A stretch of DNA of 64,000 nt from Flammeovirgaceae bacterium. GTDB taxonomy: Bacteria > Bacteroidota > Bacteroidia > Cytophagales > Cyclobacteriaceae. The DNA is taken from contig JADJRT010000004.1 of assembly GCA_016712035.1 (NCBI GenBank), positions 1 through 64,000 of the forward strand, given 5' to 3'. Position numbers and translations under genes: made by a program. Each line of letters opens with the position of its first letter. Position 1 is the stretch's first letter. Positions 49,939 to 60,183 of the stretch are shown here, one piece after another. The notes under the pieces are model-generated. The model was not told where the DNA came from, did not search any database, and was given only the letters and a program-made list of their open reading frames with translations.

Positions 49939-50403
49939 CTATTTCAGATTGATAGTCGTATTGGAGATCTTCTTCCAATTTGCTTTGTGCCAGGTTAATT
50001 TTTTCAATTGCTGTTGATAGAGATTTACCAAGACAGCGCTTTTGCCAATTGGAAGTTCCGCTTCCTTAATTTGCTGGCAAAAATGAATTCGCAATGCTAA
50101 ATCTGTAGCAGGCAATCCGGAGTATTTAATTTGCCTGTTTACCATTCTCAATATTCTGCGCAAGCTTTTCTTTACAAAATAGACGCTCAGATTAGATAGC
50201 TCAACAAATTGTTCGGTAGTTTCGCGCTTTACATTTTCCACATACCCGTGCTCATCATTCGCTTCAAACAATAAGTAGGTAAGCAATTCTTTATTCTCTT
50301 TTTTGAATCTTGCTAATCGCAGGCATACGCCTTGTACTTGGCTAGGTTCAAGATTTCCTAACTCCTTTTTTATCTCCTGAACTGTGGCTGCTTTCAAAAT
50401 CAA
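49939..50403 (-). CDS. Hypothetical protein, helical and basic
   Basis: Protein of 154 residues, mostly helical, with many Lys and Arg (KKSLRRILRMVNRQIKYSG). It has no signal or membrane segment. I do not recognise the family, although the composition and the EELLTYLLFEA-like stretch suggest a conserved Cytophagales cytosolic protein. It lies 122 bp downstream of the permease gene and 19 bp upstream of the VF530 gene on the same strand. Confidence 0.7.
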   Translation of the reverse strand: MILKAATVQEIKKELGNLEPSQVQGVCLRLARFKKENKELLTYLLFEANDEHGYVENVKRETTEQFVELSNLSVYFVKKSLRRILRMVNRQIKYSGLPATDLALRIHFCQQIKEAELPIGKSAVLVNLYQQQLKKLTWHKANWKKISNTTINLK

Positions 50404-50480
50404 ATTTTGGATTCCTAAATCTGCAGCATATTACAGTTTTCGGAATCCAAAAAAATGGGTGAATAGTTGCAGGGTACTCG

Positions 50481-50512
50481 TCACTGGATTTCCAGAAACC
50501 AGTATCCAGCAT
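50481..50512 (-). repeat. Dispersed intergenic palindromic repeat, copy 1
   Basis: On the minus strand it reads GATGCTGGATACTGG, TTTCTGG, then AAATCCAGTGA. It begins 14 bp after the stop of the permease at 50526. It shares the GCTGGATRCTRG core with copies at 54.0 and 56.8 kb. Confidence 0.6.
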
Positions 50513-50525
50513 CTTCTACTCTTCT

Positions 50526-53229
50526 CTACTCATACTTCAACGTCTCCGCGGGGTTAATTAATGCGGCTTTAATGGCGTGATAACTTACCGTGAGCAGTGC
50601 AAGCAACAGGCCAGCGCCCATACTCAATGCAAACAATTCCCAACCTATCGTTGCTTTGTAGGTAAAGTCCTTCAGGTACCAGGTTGTAATAAACCACCAT
50701 GAGAGCGGAGCGGCCAGACAAAATGCCACAAAGGCTAATAATATAAACTGGCGGTTAAGTAAAACAAAGATAGATTGCAAGTCTGCTCCCATTACTTTAC
50801 GAATTCCAATTTCCTTCGTGCGATTCACTGCATTGATTCCTGCCAAACCAAACAATCCTAAACATGAAATAAGGATAGCAAATCCTGTGGCCAACCCCAT
50901 AATGCTCATCCAGCGTTGATAACTTTTGTATTGTTTCGCCACGTCTTCGTCTAAAAAAGGTATAGTCAAATGGCTTATCAGGATATAATTCCAACCAAAG
51001 CGTCTTCACTTTTTCAAGTCCACTTACTACATCGGTAGTACTCAGTCGCACCATCATGGTTGTTAAGTAGCCCATTTCTTTTGTATTCATAGAAAGAAAC
51101 ATGGGTTCAAACTGGCGTTCCAATGAAAGGAAATGATAATCTTTTACCACGCCAATGATGGGCGACCCCAACCCTACTGAGTCTTCCTGCCAATTATAAT
51201 ATTCATTCAGAGGATCTGTCCATTTCATATCGCGTACGAGGGCTTCATTAACAATAATACCACTGGTATCGGTTGCAATGGCTGCATCAAAATTTCTTCC
51301 GTCCACTAACTGAATATCGAGCGTGGGCAAATAGAACGGATCAATACTATAGACATACGCTGATTTTTGCTCGCCCTTTATTTTAAATCCCCAACGCGAG
51401 TAGCCTTGATTAAATCCGGTGCTGGCTCCGGTCACAGATGCAATAGCAGGTTCATTGCCAGCGCGCGTACGAAATTGTTCAATCACTTTATTGCCTTCTT
51501 CGTTCCAACCAGTTTGTGTTGGAATTACCAAAACCTGCTCTTTATTATATCCAAGATCTTTTGTGGTGATAAAATTCATTTGGCGATACATCATCACCGA
51601 ACTGATAATTAAAAACGCAGACAAGGCAAATTGCAACACGACCAACGGTTTTGTAAACCCTGCTTGAAGTCGTGAAGTAAAACCCCCTTTCAATACCTGA
51701 GCGGGTTTAAAGCGCGAAAGAAAAAGTGAAGGGTAACTTCCGGCAAGCAAACCAACCACCATAGTGAGAATAAATCCTATCGACAACAATTGAATCACTT
51801 TGGTAGAAGTAAGTTCAATTCCTTTATTTGTAAATTCATTGAAGGCTGGAAGAAATAATACTACCAGCACACAACCAATCACCATAGAAGCAAAGGCAAG
51901 TATTAATGATTCAAAACTAAATTGATACACCAACTGATTACGCTGGGCACCTACCACTTTACGCACCCCCACTTCTATTCTGCGCGATGCAGACGTTGTG
52001 AGCGACAATGAAATGTAATTGATGCACGCAATGAGCATGATTAGCAACGCGATACCTCCTAATATGATTGAGTATTGAGGATCACTCACTTTTTCCCAGC
52101 TAATCTCTTTTTTCAAATGCATATCCGGAAGTGCTGTGAAGAAATACTCCATCATCTTCACATCTGCGGGAATAGGAACCACCGCTTCCTTGCGCCACTC
52201 CTCTAGTTTTTTACCCATGTATTTATCAACAACCTTATCCAGATTAGTTTTGAAAGTGGTTAAATCAGCCTTAGGAATTAACTGCACAAAAGTAGGTGTA
52301 TTGTAATTTCCCCAATTGGCAAGATTGCGATCGTAGTAAGGTCTGTTTTCCTGCGGGATTAGAATTACGTAATGAATACTTGAATTGGCAGGTGCCGGTT
52401 CAATGATTCCGCTTACCGTATACGATTTTTCACCGTTGATATCAATACGAATTGTTTTTCCTATCGGGTCGGTATCTCCAAAATATTTTTCTACGATAGC
52501 CGGTGTCAACACAATCTCTGATTTATCAAGAAAAATTCGCTCGGCATTTCCTGAAATCAGAGAGAAGGAAAACATTTTGAAAAAATCAGCATCTACATAC
52601 GCTATCTCCTCGGTAAACACTTTCTCTTCGTAGCGAAAGATTCCGCGTGCGCCACTGTTGTAGCGCGTAGCATATTTCACTTCAGGAAGTTCCTCTTTCA
52701 ACGCAGGGGCTAAACCTGTCTGTATCCATGCAGATTGTCGATAGGGATCAGCAGAGTCATGCTGCCAGGTATCAAAACTTTTTTCTTCAATCCGATAAAT
52801 TGAATTTTTATTTTCATGAAATCGGTCAAACTCCTTTTCATCCTGAATGTAAAGGGTAATTAACATACAAAACGCCAGGCCAATACTTAACCCGAAGGCG
52901 TTGATAAACGAATAGAATTTGCGTTTGCGAATGTTTCGTCCCGCTACTTTAAAATAATTTCCTATCATAATTGTACTGATTATTGATACTGTAAATCGAT
53001 TTCTTAAAATGATACCCGGTCTTAAAAATTTTATAACCGACCAAATAAACTTTCTCCTTGCTTTACTTTCACCAAGAGCGACTACATCCAATTCATATTG
53101 CTCTAGCAAATCACCCTCGATACCTTCATATAAAGAGGGCGGGCAAGCCCATTCCAAAAGGTGCAGCCAATTTTCTACACTATGATTAGACTGATTCTTT
53201 GATTGACTATGATTTTGGTCGTGAGCCAT
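50526..53229 (-). CDS. FtsX/MacB-type ABC transporter permease with N-terminal prefix domain (frameshifted)
   Basis: Large permease of about 900 residues. The first 90 residues form a permease prefix domain (VENWLHLLEWACPPSLYEGIEGDLLEQYE), followed by two copies of a MacB-like periplasmic domain plus FtsX segment. First FtsX core: INYISLSLTTSASRRIEVGVRKVVGA; second: RTKEIGIRKVMGADLQSIF. The A6 run at 50953-50958 (plus) should be A5; removing it gives FDYTFLDEDVAKQYKSYQRW and the correct C-terminus NPAETLKYE. No ATPase gene is adjacent. Its 5' end overlaps a GxxExxY gene by 55 bp, downstream of a PadR regulator, which fits the usual PadR-permease pairing in Cytophagales. Substrate unknown. Confidence 0.88.
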
Positions 53230-53543
53230 ACTTTATTCGATCTTTTTTCAGGCTTCATCACTCTTTTAAATTCTAAGCTCCTGCTTCCGAAGTTTACAAG
53301 AAGTCCAATCTCCATATTGTATGCCTCTAGATAATTAATCGCTTGCGCCAATTGCACATCTTCTAAATGAATTACAGCTTTGAGTTCAACCATAATTTTA
53401 TCTTCAACAAAGAAGTCGACTCGTCTCAACCCGTTGGGGATATCCTTATAATGAATTGGCATTTCAAATTCTCGAGCAAAGGCTAATGCACAGCCTATAA
53501 TCTTGCCCGTCAATTCAGAATATTTATACTTCTCGTTGGTCAT
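53175..53543 (-). CDS. GxxExxY family protein lacking its signature segment
   Basis: Protein of 122 residues. The ends match the family well: YKYSELTGKIIGCA at the start, then FAREFEMPIHYKD, RRVDFFVEDKIMVELKAV, LAQAINYLEAYNMEIGLLVNFG and LEFKRVMKPEK. Relatives have about 30 more residues between IIGCA and FAREFEMP, including the GxGFxExxY helix that names the family. That block is missing here without loss of frame. The gene lies between PadR and the permease, whose start it overlaps by 55 bp. An internal deletion in the genome or a collapse in assembly are both possible; function is unknown even for intact members. Confidence 0.8.
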   Translation of the reverse strand: MTNEKYKYSELTGKIIGCALAFAREFEMPIHYKDIPNGLRRVDFFVEDKIMVELKAVIHLEDVQLAQAINYLEAYNMEIGLLVNFGSRSLEFKRVMKPEKRSNKVWLTTKIIVNQRISLIIV

Positions 53544-53573
53544 CGTGTTAACAAATCATAGTCCATCGATTAA

Positions 53574-53906
53574 TCATAATAAATCATAGTTTAGACGAGG
53601 TACTAGCTTCCATAAATCTGTCCTCGCCTCTTTCATATTCCGCAACATGGCCAGCCCAGCGTTGGTTATTGTAAAAATTCGTTTGCGTCTTCCGCCCCGC
53701 GTGTTGGTTGCTCCACCCATGCTCGACTTCACAAAACCCTTGTCTTCCAATCGGTAGAGTGTTACATGCACAGCACTTAGATTAGAATCACGTCCCAATC
53801 GTTCCTTTATTTCATTGACAATGGCATTTCCGTATGCCTCTTCCTGAAGGATGCCTACCATGGTTAACACCAATTCTTCAAATTCTCCTAAATAGTCTTT
53901 GTTCAT
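53574..53906 (-). CDS. PadR family transcriptional regulator
   Basis: Winged-helix repressor of about 110 residues with LGEFEELVLTMVGILQEEAYG, VHVTLYRLEDKGFV and a basic wing (NTRGGRRKRIFTITNAG). In Cytophagales such PadR proteins precede FtsX-type permeases carrying a prefix domain, and that arrangement is seen here with the permease at 50.5-53.2 kb, apart from the GxxExxY gene between them. I prefer MNKDYLGEFEE as start; a frame to 53924 adds six residues. Effector unknown. Confidence 0.88.
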   Translation of the reverse strand: MNKDYLGEFEELVLTMVGILQEEAYGNAIVNEIKERLGRDSNLSAVHVTLYRLEDKGFVKSSMGGATNTRGGRRKRIFTITNAGLAMLRNMKEARTDLWKLVPRLNYDLL

Positions 53907-53997
53907 TACTATACGTTTTGTCAAACATATATACTCAATATTTTCTGATTTGTTACAATTTTATCAAAGAAATAGGATAATTTTATTCAAAAAGGAC

Positions 53998-54046
53998 GAT
54001 ACTGGATACTGTTCACTAGATATCTAGTATCCAGCAACCAGTATCG
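53998..54046 (-). repeat. Dispersed intergenic palindromic repeat, copy 2
   Basis: Nested inverted repeat: outer GATACTGG / CCAGTATC, inner ACTGGATACT / AGTATCCAG, centre CTAGATATCTAG. It lies 4 bp after the stop of the 54.05-56.5 kb permease. It is the most complete of three copies. Confidence 0.65.
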
Positions 54047-54050
54047 ATTT

Positions 54051-56501
54051 TCACTCATACTTCAACGTTTCTGCTGGCCTCGTCCACGCAGTTTTTATTG
54101 CCTGATAACTGATGGTAAGCAGGGCGATTAATAATGATAATCCACCAGCCGCAGCAAATACCTGCCAACTTACTCCGACCCGATATTCAAAGGACTGCAA
54201 CCAGTTATTCATTAAATACCAGGTGATTGGTACTGATAAAAATAACGAACCCACAATCAGGTACACGTAGTCTTTAGAAAGTAACACTAGCAATGATTGC
54301 TCCGTGGCACCCATTACTTTGCGAATGGAAATTTCTTTTGTACGATTCTGCATCGCTAATGAAGCCAGCGCATACAATCCTAGACTTCCAATGATCATGG
54401 CCAGCAATGTTGCAATGCTTACAATCTTACCTAAGTTCTGGTCGCTGCGGTATTGATTATCCATGGTCTGATCTACAAACGTAAAAGCAAACTCTTCTGC
54501 ACCAGTCAAGAGATCCCATGACTCTTTAACTTGAACTAAGGTAGCCGCCATATTATCCGGCTTTAGCCTGATCATCAATTTTGGAATCGGACTATTGTCC
54601 ATATTAATATTCTCAGTACCACTTAAAATAATAACCGTATCTTGCATCATAGCCAGAGGTTGCACCGAAGTGTACAAGGAGGCGTAATTAAAATCCTTCA
54701 CAATACCGATTACTTCATGATCGGCAAAACCCTTTCCGGGAATACGCATCCCAACAGGATTAGTCCAGCCATATACTTTTGCGAAGGCTTCATTAACGAT
54801 GATGGAGCGCCTTACATCGGAAGGATTACTATCAGAAAAATTGCGACCCCACACCATTTCCATTTTCATTACAGGCACATACTCATCATCAACAATATTC
54901 ATATCAAACGTTCGATACGTGCCTTGATCATCGGTATAACCAATGTTGGTCCAACCACCATTTCCAAAATCATGTGACGATGCACAAAGCGCTGCAATAC
55001 CGGGTAGCTTACTAAGTTCTGTTTTGAATAATTCAGCTTTATCGAAACCTGCTTTTACACGCTCTGGCAATCGACCGGAATTCGGAACACTCAGTTGAAC
55101 GACAGCTAATTGTTCTTTATTGAAACCAAGATTTTTGTTTTGTAAAAATGAAAGTTGTTCGCGCATGATTAATGTACTCGAAATCAGGAAAATAGAAAGC
55201 ACAAGTTGAACGCCCACTAACAACTGTCGCACCCGTTGTTTGTTATTACCGGTATGCAGAGAGCCTTTTAAAATTGCAATCGGCTTAAAAGCTGATAACA
55301 CAAAAGCCGGGTAACTGCCAGCCATAATACCGATGACAGTAATCAGTGACACAATTAGTGCAACCGTAAATCCATTAAACTCAAACAACAATTGCTTGCC
55401 TGAGAAATTATTGAATACAGGTAAACCCAGAATCGAAAGGACTACGCCAATAAACAGCGCAATCAGCGTAACAATTACTGCCTCGCCAATAAATTGAAAA
55501 ATCAATTGCTTACGTTCCGCACCTACAACTTTTCTAATGCCAACTTCGCGAGCCCGCTTCATAGAGCGACCAATTGATAATGTTACAAAATTGATGCATG
55601 CAACCAGCAAAATAAGAACTGCAATAGCCGCGAGAATATAACTATACTTCGGATCGTTAACGGGAGCAATCCCTACCGGGTAACTTGTATCCAGATGGAT
55701 TTCAGTCAGAGGTTGTAAGCCGGGTGCATAATGGCTCTCCTTAAAAGCTTCCTCGCCAAGAAGCGTTTGGAAAACCGAAGGAAACTTACTTTCTAATTCC
55801 TGTCGATTAGCACCTTCTTTTAACAGCACATAGGTTTCAGGGCTAATGTTGAACCAGGCTGATGTAAGTACTCGTGGGTTATAAAGCTTTGGATAATTAA
55901 GATCAGAAATCAGTAACTCAAATTGAATGCTTGAATTAGTAGGTAGATTAGCGGTGACCGCTTTTATGGTAAACTCCTCAAACGTGGTATCCAATTGAAT
56001 GGAGATTGTTTTGTTAATAGGATCAGCCTCACCAAAATATTTCTTTGCCGTTGATTCGGTAAGCACGATGCTGCTTTGTTCACGTAATGCTGCCCGATTA
56101 CCACTTACAAGTTCAAAATCAAAAAGTTCGAAAAAATCCTGACCCCCTATCGTAATTTGCTCGTTGAATATATTCTCACCCACTTTTACAGGACTGCCAA
56201 TGTTGTTGATGCGCACCTGGGCTTCTACTTCTTCAAAGTTGTCTTTAAGAGCAGGTCCCATTGGGAATGGGGTGTTCGTATAGAAGAATTTTTCATCCTT
56301 CCCATAATCCTCACGTGCATACACGCGATAAATGCGATGAGCTTTTGTGTGAAACGTATCAAACGTCCACTCATCCTTAACAAATAGCGCAATGAGCACG
56401 CAACACGCTATCCCCAGACTTAATCCCAAAACATTGATGAAGGAATGAATCTTACTTCGCCACAATGAGCGAAACGCGATTTTGAGGTAATTGTGCAGCA
56501 T
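54051..56501 (-). CDS. FtsX/MacB-type ABC transporter permease
   Basis: Intact permease of 816 residues without a prefix domain, starting LHNYLKIAFRSLWRSKIHSFINVLGLSLGIACCV. Two MacB-like periplasmic domains alternate with FtsX cores (CINFVTLSIGRSMKRAREVGIRK and NRTKEISIRKVMGATEQSLL), ending NPAETLKYE-like (RPAETLKYE). These double-length permeases form expanded paralogous families in Cytophagales. No ATPase or PadR gene lies directly upstream; it may rely on a shared ATPase. About 280 bp without a gene lie upstream. Confidence 0.9.
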   Translation of the reverse strand: MLHNYLKIAFRSLWRSKIHSFINVLGLSLGIACCVLIALFVKDEWTFDTFHTKAHRIYRVYAREDYGKDEKFFYTNTPFPMGPALKDNFEEVEAQVRINNIGSPVKVGENIFNEQITIGGQDFFELFDFELVSGNRAALREQSSIVLTESTAKKYFGEADPINKTISIQLDTTFEEFTIKAVTANLPTNSSIQFELLISDLNYPKLYNPRVLTSAWFNISPETYVLLKEGANRQELESKFPSVFQTLLGEEAFKESHYAPGLQPLTEIHLDTSYPVGIAPVNDPKYSYILAAIAVLILLVACINFVTLSIGRSMKRAREVGIRKVVGAERKQLIFQFIGEAVIVTLIALFIGVVLSILGLPVFNNFSGKQLLFEFNGFTVALIVSLITVIGIMAGSYPAFVLSAFKPIAILKGSLHTGNNKQRVRQLLVGVQLVLSIFLISSTLIMREQLSFLQNKNLGFNKEQLAVVQLSVPNSGRLPERVKAGFDKAELFKTELSKLPGIAALCASSHDFGNGGWTNIGYTDDQGTYRTFDMNIVDDEYVPVMKMEMVWGRNFSDSNPSDVRRSIIVNEAFAKVYGWTNPVGMRIPGKGFADHEVIGIVKDFNYASLYTSVQPLAMMQDTVIILSGTENINMDNSPIPKLMIRLKPDNMAATLVQVKESWDLLTGAEEFAFTFVDQTMDNQYRSDQNLGKIVSIATLLAMIIGSLGLYALASLAMQNRTKEISIRKVMGATEQSLLVLLSKDYVYLIVGSLFLSVPITWYLMNNWLQSFEYRVGVSWQVFAAAGGLSLLIALLTISYQAIKTAWTRPAETLKYE

Positions 56502-56600
56502 ACGAGTTGGGTTTTATCAAAAGTGGTAAAAATTGGGGATTCAATAAACTTTCGTGCCCTTATCTGGGGATGAGATGTATTGAAGCGTAAAAAAGTTGTA

Positions 56601-56618
56601 GTGAGAAAGAATTCTCAC
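56601..56618. other. Perfect hairpin upstream of the permease gene
   Basis: GTGAGAA, AGAA loop, TTCTCAC: a 7-bp perfect inverted repeat about 100 bp upstream of the permease start. No T tract follows, so it is not a normal terminator; an operator is possible. The rest of 56502-56749 shows nothing I can name. Confidence 0.4.
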
Positions 56619-56749
56619 AAACTATCCAGATATGGACTACACAACGTCTTTAAGAATTTTCATGAAAAAAGCTTTGGCGCGTATTACTAAAGCCCGGATC
56701 CATAGTGATAAGATACCAACATTGCTGAATGACACAGTCCGGTGAATAG

Positions 56750-56786
56750 TCAGTAGTTGCTAGAGACTAGCATCCAGCTACTACTG
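56750..56786 (-). repeat. Dispersed intergenic palindromic repeat, copy 3
   Basis: Minus strand: CCAGTAGTAGCTGGATGCTAG, then TCTCTAGCAACTACTG. It includes the last codons and stop of msrB. It shares the AGCTGGATRCTAG core and the CTAG-centred palindrome with the other two copies. Confidence 0.55.
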
Positions 56787-57220
56787 GACAAGTTTAATCG
56801 AAGCCGAGTTAATACAAAATCTGAGGCCGGTGGGTGGTGGCCCATCGGGAAACACATGACCTAAGTGGCAGTCGCATACACTGCATTCCACTTCTACCCT
56901 TGTCATACCATAACTTGTGTCTTTGGTGTACTTGATTACATTTGGTACAACAGAAGAAACAAAACTTGGCCAACCTGTTCCCGAATCAAATTTTTTACGC
57001 GAGTCAAAAAGAACTGTACCGCAACAGCGACAGGCATAGAGACCTGCTTCATGCGCTTCGCAATATTCACCCGAAAAAGCTCTCTCTGTTCCTTTTTTTC
57101 GGGTTACCTGAAACTCTTCAGCGTTTAAAATCTTTCTCCACTCTTCATCGGTTTTCTCTACCCGACCCGGGGTGCGAGATTCCCCTTAGAAGCATATTGC
57201 AAAACATCAAGCCATTTCAT
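56781..57220 (-). CDS. msrB: Peptide-methionine (R)-S-oxide reductase (frameshifted)
   Basis: Repairs methionine-R-sulfoxide in proteins. The corrected protein of 146 residues has the zinc cysteines (CRCCG and CSVCDCHLGHVF), GTGWPSFVSSV, and the catalytic cysteine in RFCINSASI. It begins MKWLDVLQYASKGN. The G4 run at 57169-57172 (plus) should be G5; adding one base gives NLAPPGRVEKTDEEWRKIL. It starts 75 bp after the stop of the DUF6503 gene on the same strand. No signal peptide, so cytosolic. Confidence 0.9.
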
Positions 57221-57294
57221 AACAATGTGGTTCAACTTCTTTAATAACCATTTTAAATTCGTTTAGTTCAGGCATACTAGACCTAAAATCCATC

Positions 57295-58058
57295 TTATTG
57301 CATTCCTGCAATGCCAGCGCCTTCCCGAATGGCAAACAAATTCTGATCGACCTGATCTTTGGAGAGCGAAACATTGGTGAACAGTACTTCATTCCGCATT
57401 TCTCCAATTGAATCATTCTTAAAATTATACCACTGTATTTTTTCGGGGAGCAAGACTCCGTTAACATCTTGCCACGTATCATACTTGATCAAACTAAACT
57501 TATCACTCGATTCCTGGCTACGAAACGTTACCGTATACATTAAAGCCTTCATTGTGTTTGATTCTTCATTATAATAAAGGATGTAATTATCTTTTGGCGA
57601 ATCACCCACCCCATCGCCATACGAAATCTTAATCCCATGCAAGTTCATACCAAAAAGTTGCTTATTTCCAACATCCTCGTAATGTATACCTGGGTCGCCC
57701 AATACAAATGGCATCGCATAAAAGTAGAAATACAAATTGTGATAAAACCGAGCGCCATTCGTAAGACTATCGGGCACTACCCAAACATTCTTGCCATCAA
57801 ACCCAATCGTTCGCTTCTGCCCTTCTACCAAAACTTTGCGAGAATTGAGATCAATCCAATGATGTTCGCCATCCTTAGAAAATTTCAAAGTCTTCATTTC
57901 CGCCCACTGGTTAAAGCCACCGTGCGCTTTAAATATTTTGGCTATCTGTTCAGAATGATGAGCCGTTGCAGCCTTTGATTCTGCTTGTTGTTGATTCGTG
58001 CAAAAGTAAGAATCAATAATGAACAAATAGATAAGATTGTTGCCCCCGTATATTTCAT
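57295..58058 (-). CDS. DUF6503-like lipoprotein (frameshifted)
   Basis: About 254 residues. A signal sequence (ATILSICSLLILTFC) ends in a cysteine, so it is a likely lipoprotein, though the residue before Cys is Phe. The mature part has KIFKAHGGFNQWAEMKTLKF, YHNLYFYFYAMPFVLGDPG and YDTWQDVNGVLLPEKIQWY, typical of secreted Bacteroidota proteins I assign tentatively to DUF6503. The A4 run at 58002-58005 (plus) should be A5; restoring it joins the signal to the mature protein. Function unknown. Confidence 0.75.
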
Positions 58059-58168
58059 ACCAGTTTTTTGATAGAAAGGTAAGCAATAATACTCTCGTTG
58101 TTTGAGAATCACCCTTGTAAGGGGATTGTAATCCAAACGACAATTTACATTACACTAGTTAAATTCAT

Positions 58169-58819
58169 TTAGTCTGTTTGTCCATTTCGCTTACCAAAGC
58201 CACCAAACTTAAGGGTTGCATTATATGACCAGTTGCTGAGATCATTATCAGACAGACTTTGACCGGAACTTCCATACGTTTTACGATAAGAAATTCCCGG
58301 GCTTAACCGCATCCACCGAAATAGATTGATTTCCAGCTGAGCTCCAGGCTCTACCACATAAAACCAATTCTCGTCATGCACAGGGCTATTGTAGTCGTAA
58401 TCATAATCGTACATGTAATCGCGATTATACTGCATAGTAAATCCAGCCCCACTAAACAGATTTAAAACGAGGTGAACTGTTTTATTAGACCCAATTACAC
58501 GTTCCAGCATCAATCCACCCTGACTGTATTGATAGGTCATGGGTTGTAAAGGATTCGCACTGTATTCGAACGGCACTTCAATATTATTAGTAGATCCCGC
58601 AAAGGATAAACCCAACATCCACTTACGGTTAAGAAAAACACCTCCATATACTTCACACAAATTGGCATACTGGCCTTGAATAGTGGTAAATTTATTGGCT
58701 AGCGCTCCATACCCGCCAGTAGTTTTTGCCCCTTTAAAAACGGATTGAATTTCCTGGGCTGAAGCTGCATACACTACAACGACCAGTGATAATAGGGTAA
58801 TTAAAAATCGGAATTTCAT
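58169..58819 (-). CDS. Outer-membrane beta-barrel-like protein
   Basis: Intact 216-residue protein with a signal peptide (LITLLSLVVVVYAASAQ) and alternating strands (WMLGLSFAGSTNNIEV, TVHLVLNLFSGAGFTM, LRLSPGISYRKTYG-like), ending in a strand (SYNATLKFGGFGK). A run of Tyr/Asp repeats (YMYDYDYDYN) lies at about residues 136-145. I cannot name the family. It stands alone, downstream of the MacB-type permease by 80 bp. Confidence 0.75.
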   Translation of the reverse strand: MKFRFLITLLSLVVVVYAASAQEIQSVFKGAKTTGGYGALANKFTTIQGQYANLCEVYGGVFLNRKWMLGLSFAGSTNNIEVPFEYSANPLQPMTYQYSQGGLMLERVIGSNKTVHLVLNLFSGAGFTMQYNRDYMYDYDYDYNSPVHDENWFYVVEPGAQLEINLFRWMRLSPGISYRKTYGSSGQSLSDNDLSNWSYNATLKFGGFGKRNGQTD

Positions 58820-58899
58820 GTTACAGAATTTTATACCCGAAAGACAACCCTCACTCGCTGTACCCCCTACTACGCCTTCAATTTTGTAAAAAAAATTCT

Positions 58900-60120
58900 C
58901 TATTCGTGGCGTATAGCATCTACGGGATTGAGCCGTGAAGCCCGGATAGCAGGATAGGTTCCAAAAATAATACCTACCAAAACAGAAATAATAGAAATCA
59001 AGATGAACGTATTGAGTGTATAGGCTGCCTGAAAGGGAACTTCCGTAACAGCCCGCACAATGGGAATTATGGCCATCGTTCCTAAAACACCCAAGACCAG
59101 ACCAAGGAAACTACCAAAGGCTGACACTGTGATAGACTCAGATAAAAATAAAAGGATAATATCTTTCCGATTTGCGCCCGTTGCTTTACGAATGCCAATT
59201 TCAGCCGTGCGTTCAGTCACTGAAATCAGTAGCACATTCATTACCCCAATGCCACCGACAATCACCGAGATACCCACAATCAATCCCATTACCACCCTAA
59301 AGATCAGAAACGCTTTTGTTGCCTGATCAATCCTTAAGTCATTAGTTTGAATGCTAAAATTCTCGGTAGACTCTTTAAAATTGTTAGCCAGCCAGGAAGT
59401 GATCTCTTCCTTAAGCGCTGGAATATCTTCTGTTTTCTCAGCATCAAAATATACCATGGGCGGATGTGATTGTAATTCTGAAAGTGACAATAACGAAATA
59501 GGAAAGTAAATTTGAGGTGCTTTCACTTTTGGTTCTGGCACTACCCCAATGATTTCCAACTCTCTTCCTAAAAAGGAAATTATCTTACCAATTAATTGCG
59601 ATTCCGACTTATACCCGGTAGCTTTTAAAAATGAGTTATTCACAACAACAACCTTTCGTCTTTGATCCACATCGGCAACTTGATAGATAGCCCCGGTGAA
59701 CTTTGCGGTATCATCGCGGATGGCCGTAGCACTTGTCCATGCATACGTACCAATGGTTAGGCTATCCGTTAATTTTGCTTCACCCACAAGAGAGGTTCTG
59801 AAAACACCCTTCGCTGGCTTGGTGAGCGTACTTTCCAGTTGTTTGTAATAATCGTAATCAATTACCTGAAAGGTATCGCGCTTTATACGAACGTCATTTA
59901 CAATTCTGTAAAGGTTAGTTTGCAGAATAATTGCATTGAGTGAGGTGGTGTTGGAAATCTGTTCGCGAGCAAGTTTCTCCATACCATCTATTAAGGATAG
60001 TATCGATACAAGCGATGCTACCCCAATAACAATCCCCAACACGGAGAGAAATGTATGGAACAAATTAGACCGGATATTGGCAAAAGCCAAAACAAAGGAA
60101 TTGAAAAGCTTTCTTAACAT
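58900..60120 (-). CDS. MacB-type ABC transporter permease
   Basis: Protein of 406 residues with the single-unit MacB layout: an N-terminal helix (FLSVLGIVIGVASLVSILSL), a periplasmic domain, then three helices with VGGIGVMNVLLISVTERTAEIGIRKATGANRKDI and the closing TYPAIRASRLNPVDAIRHE. It would work with an ATPase in tripartite efflux or lipoprotein-type mechanotransmission, but no partner is in the window. I choose MLRKLFNSF (60120) rather than the ATG at 60135. It differs from the double-length FtsX permeases nearby. Confidence 0.9.
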   Translation of the reverse strand: MLRKLFNSFVLAFANIRSNLFHTFLSVLGIVIGVASLVSILSLIDGMEKLAREQISNTTSLNAIILQTNLYRIVNDVRIKRDTFQVIDYDYYKQLESTLTKPAKGVFRTSLVGEAKLTDSLTIGTYAWTSATAIRDDTAKFTGAIYQVADVDQRRKVVVVNNSFLKATGYKSESQLIGKIISFLGRELEIIGVVPEPKVKAPQIYFPISLLSLSELQSHPPMVYFDAEKTEDIPALKEEITSWLANNFKESTENFSIQTNDLRIDQATKAFLIFRVVMGLIVGISVIVGGIGVMNVLLISVTERTAEIGIRKATGANRKDIILLFLSESITVSAFGSFLGLVLGVLGTMAIIPIVRAVTEVPFQAAYTLNTFILISIISVLVGIIFGTYPAIRASRLNPVDAIRHE

Positions 60121-60183
60121 AGTGTCTGGTAACAAAGCAAAGACTTTACTCCAATTGTTTTGTTACACCTTAGTGTATTTATT

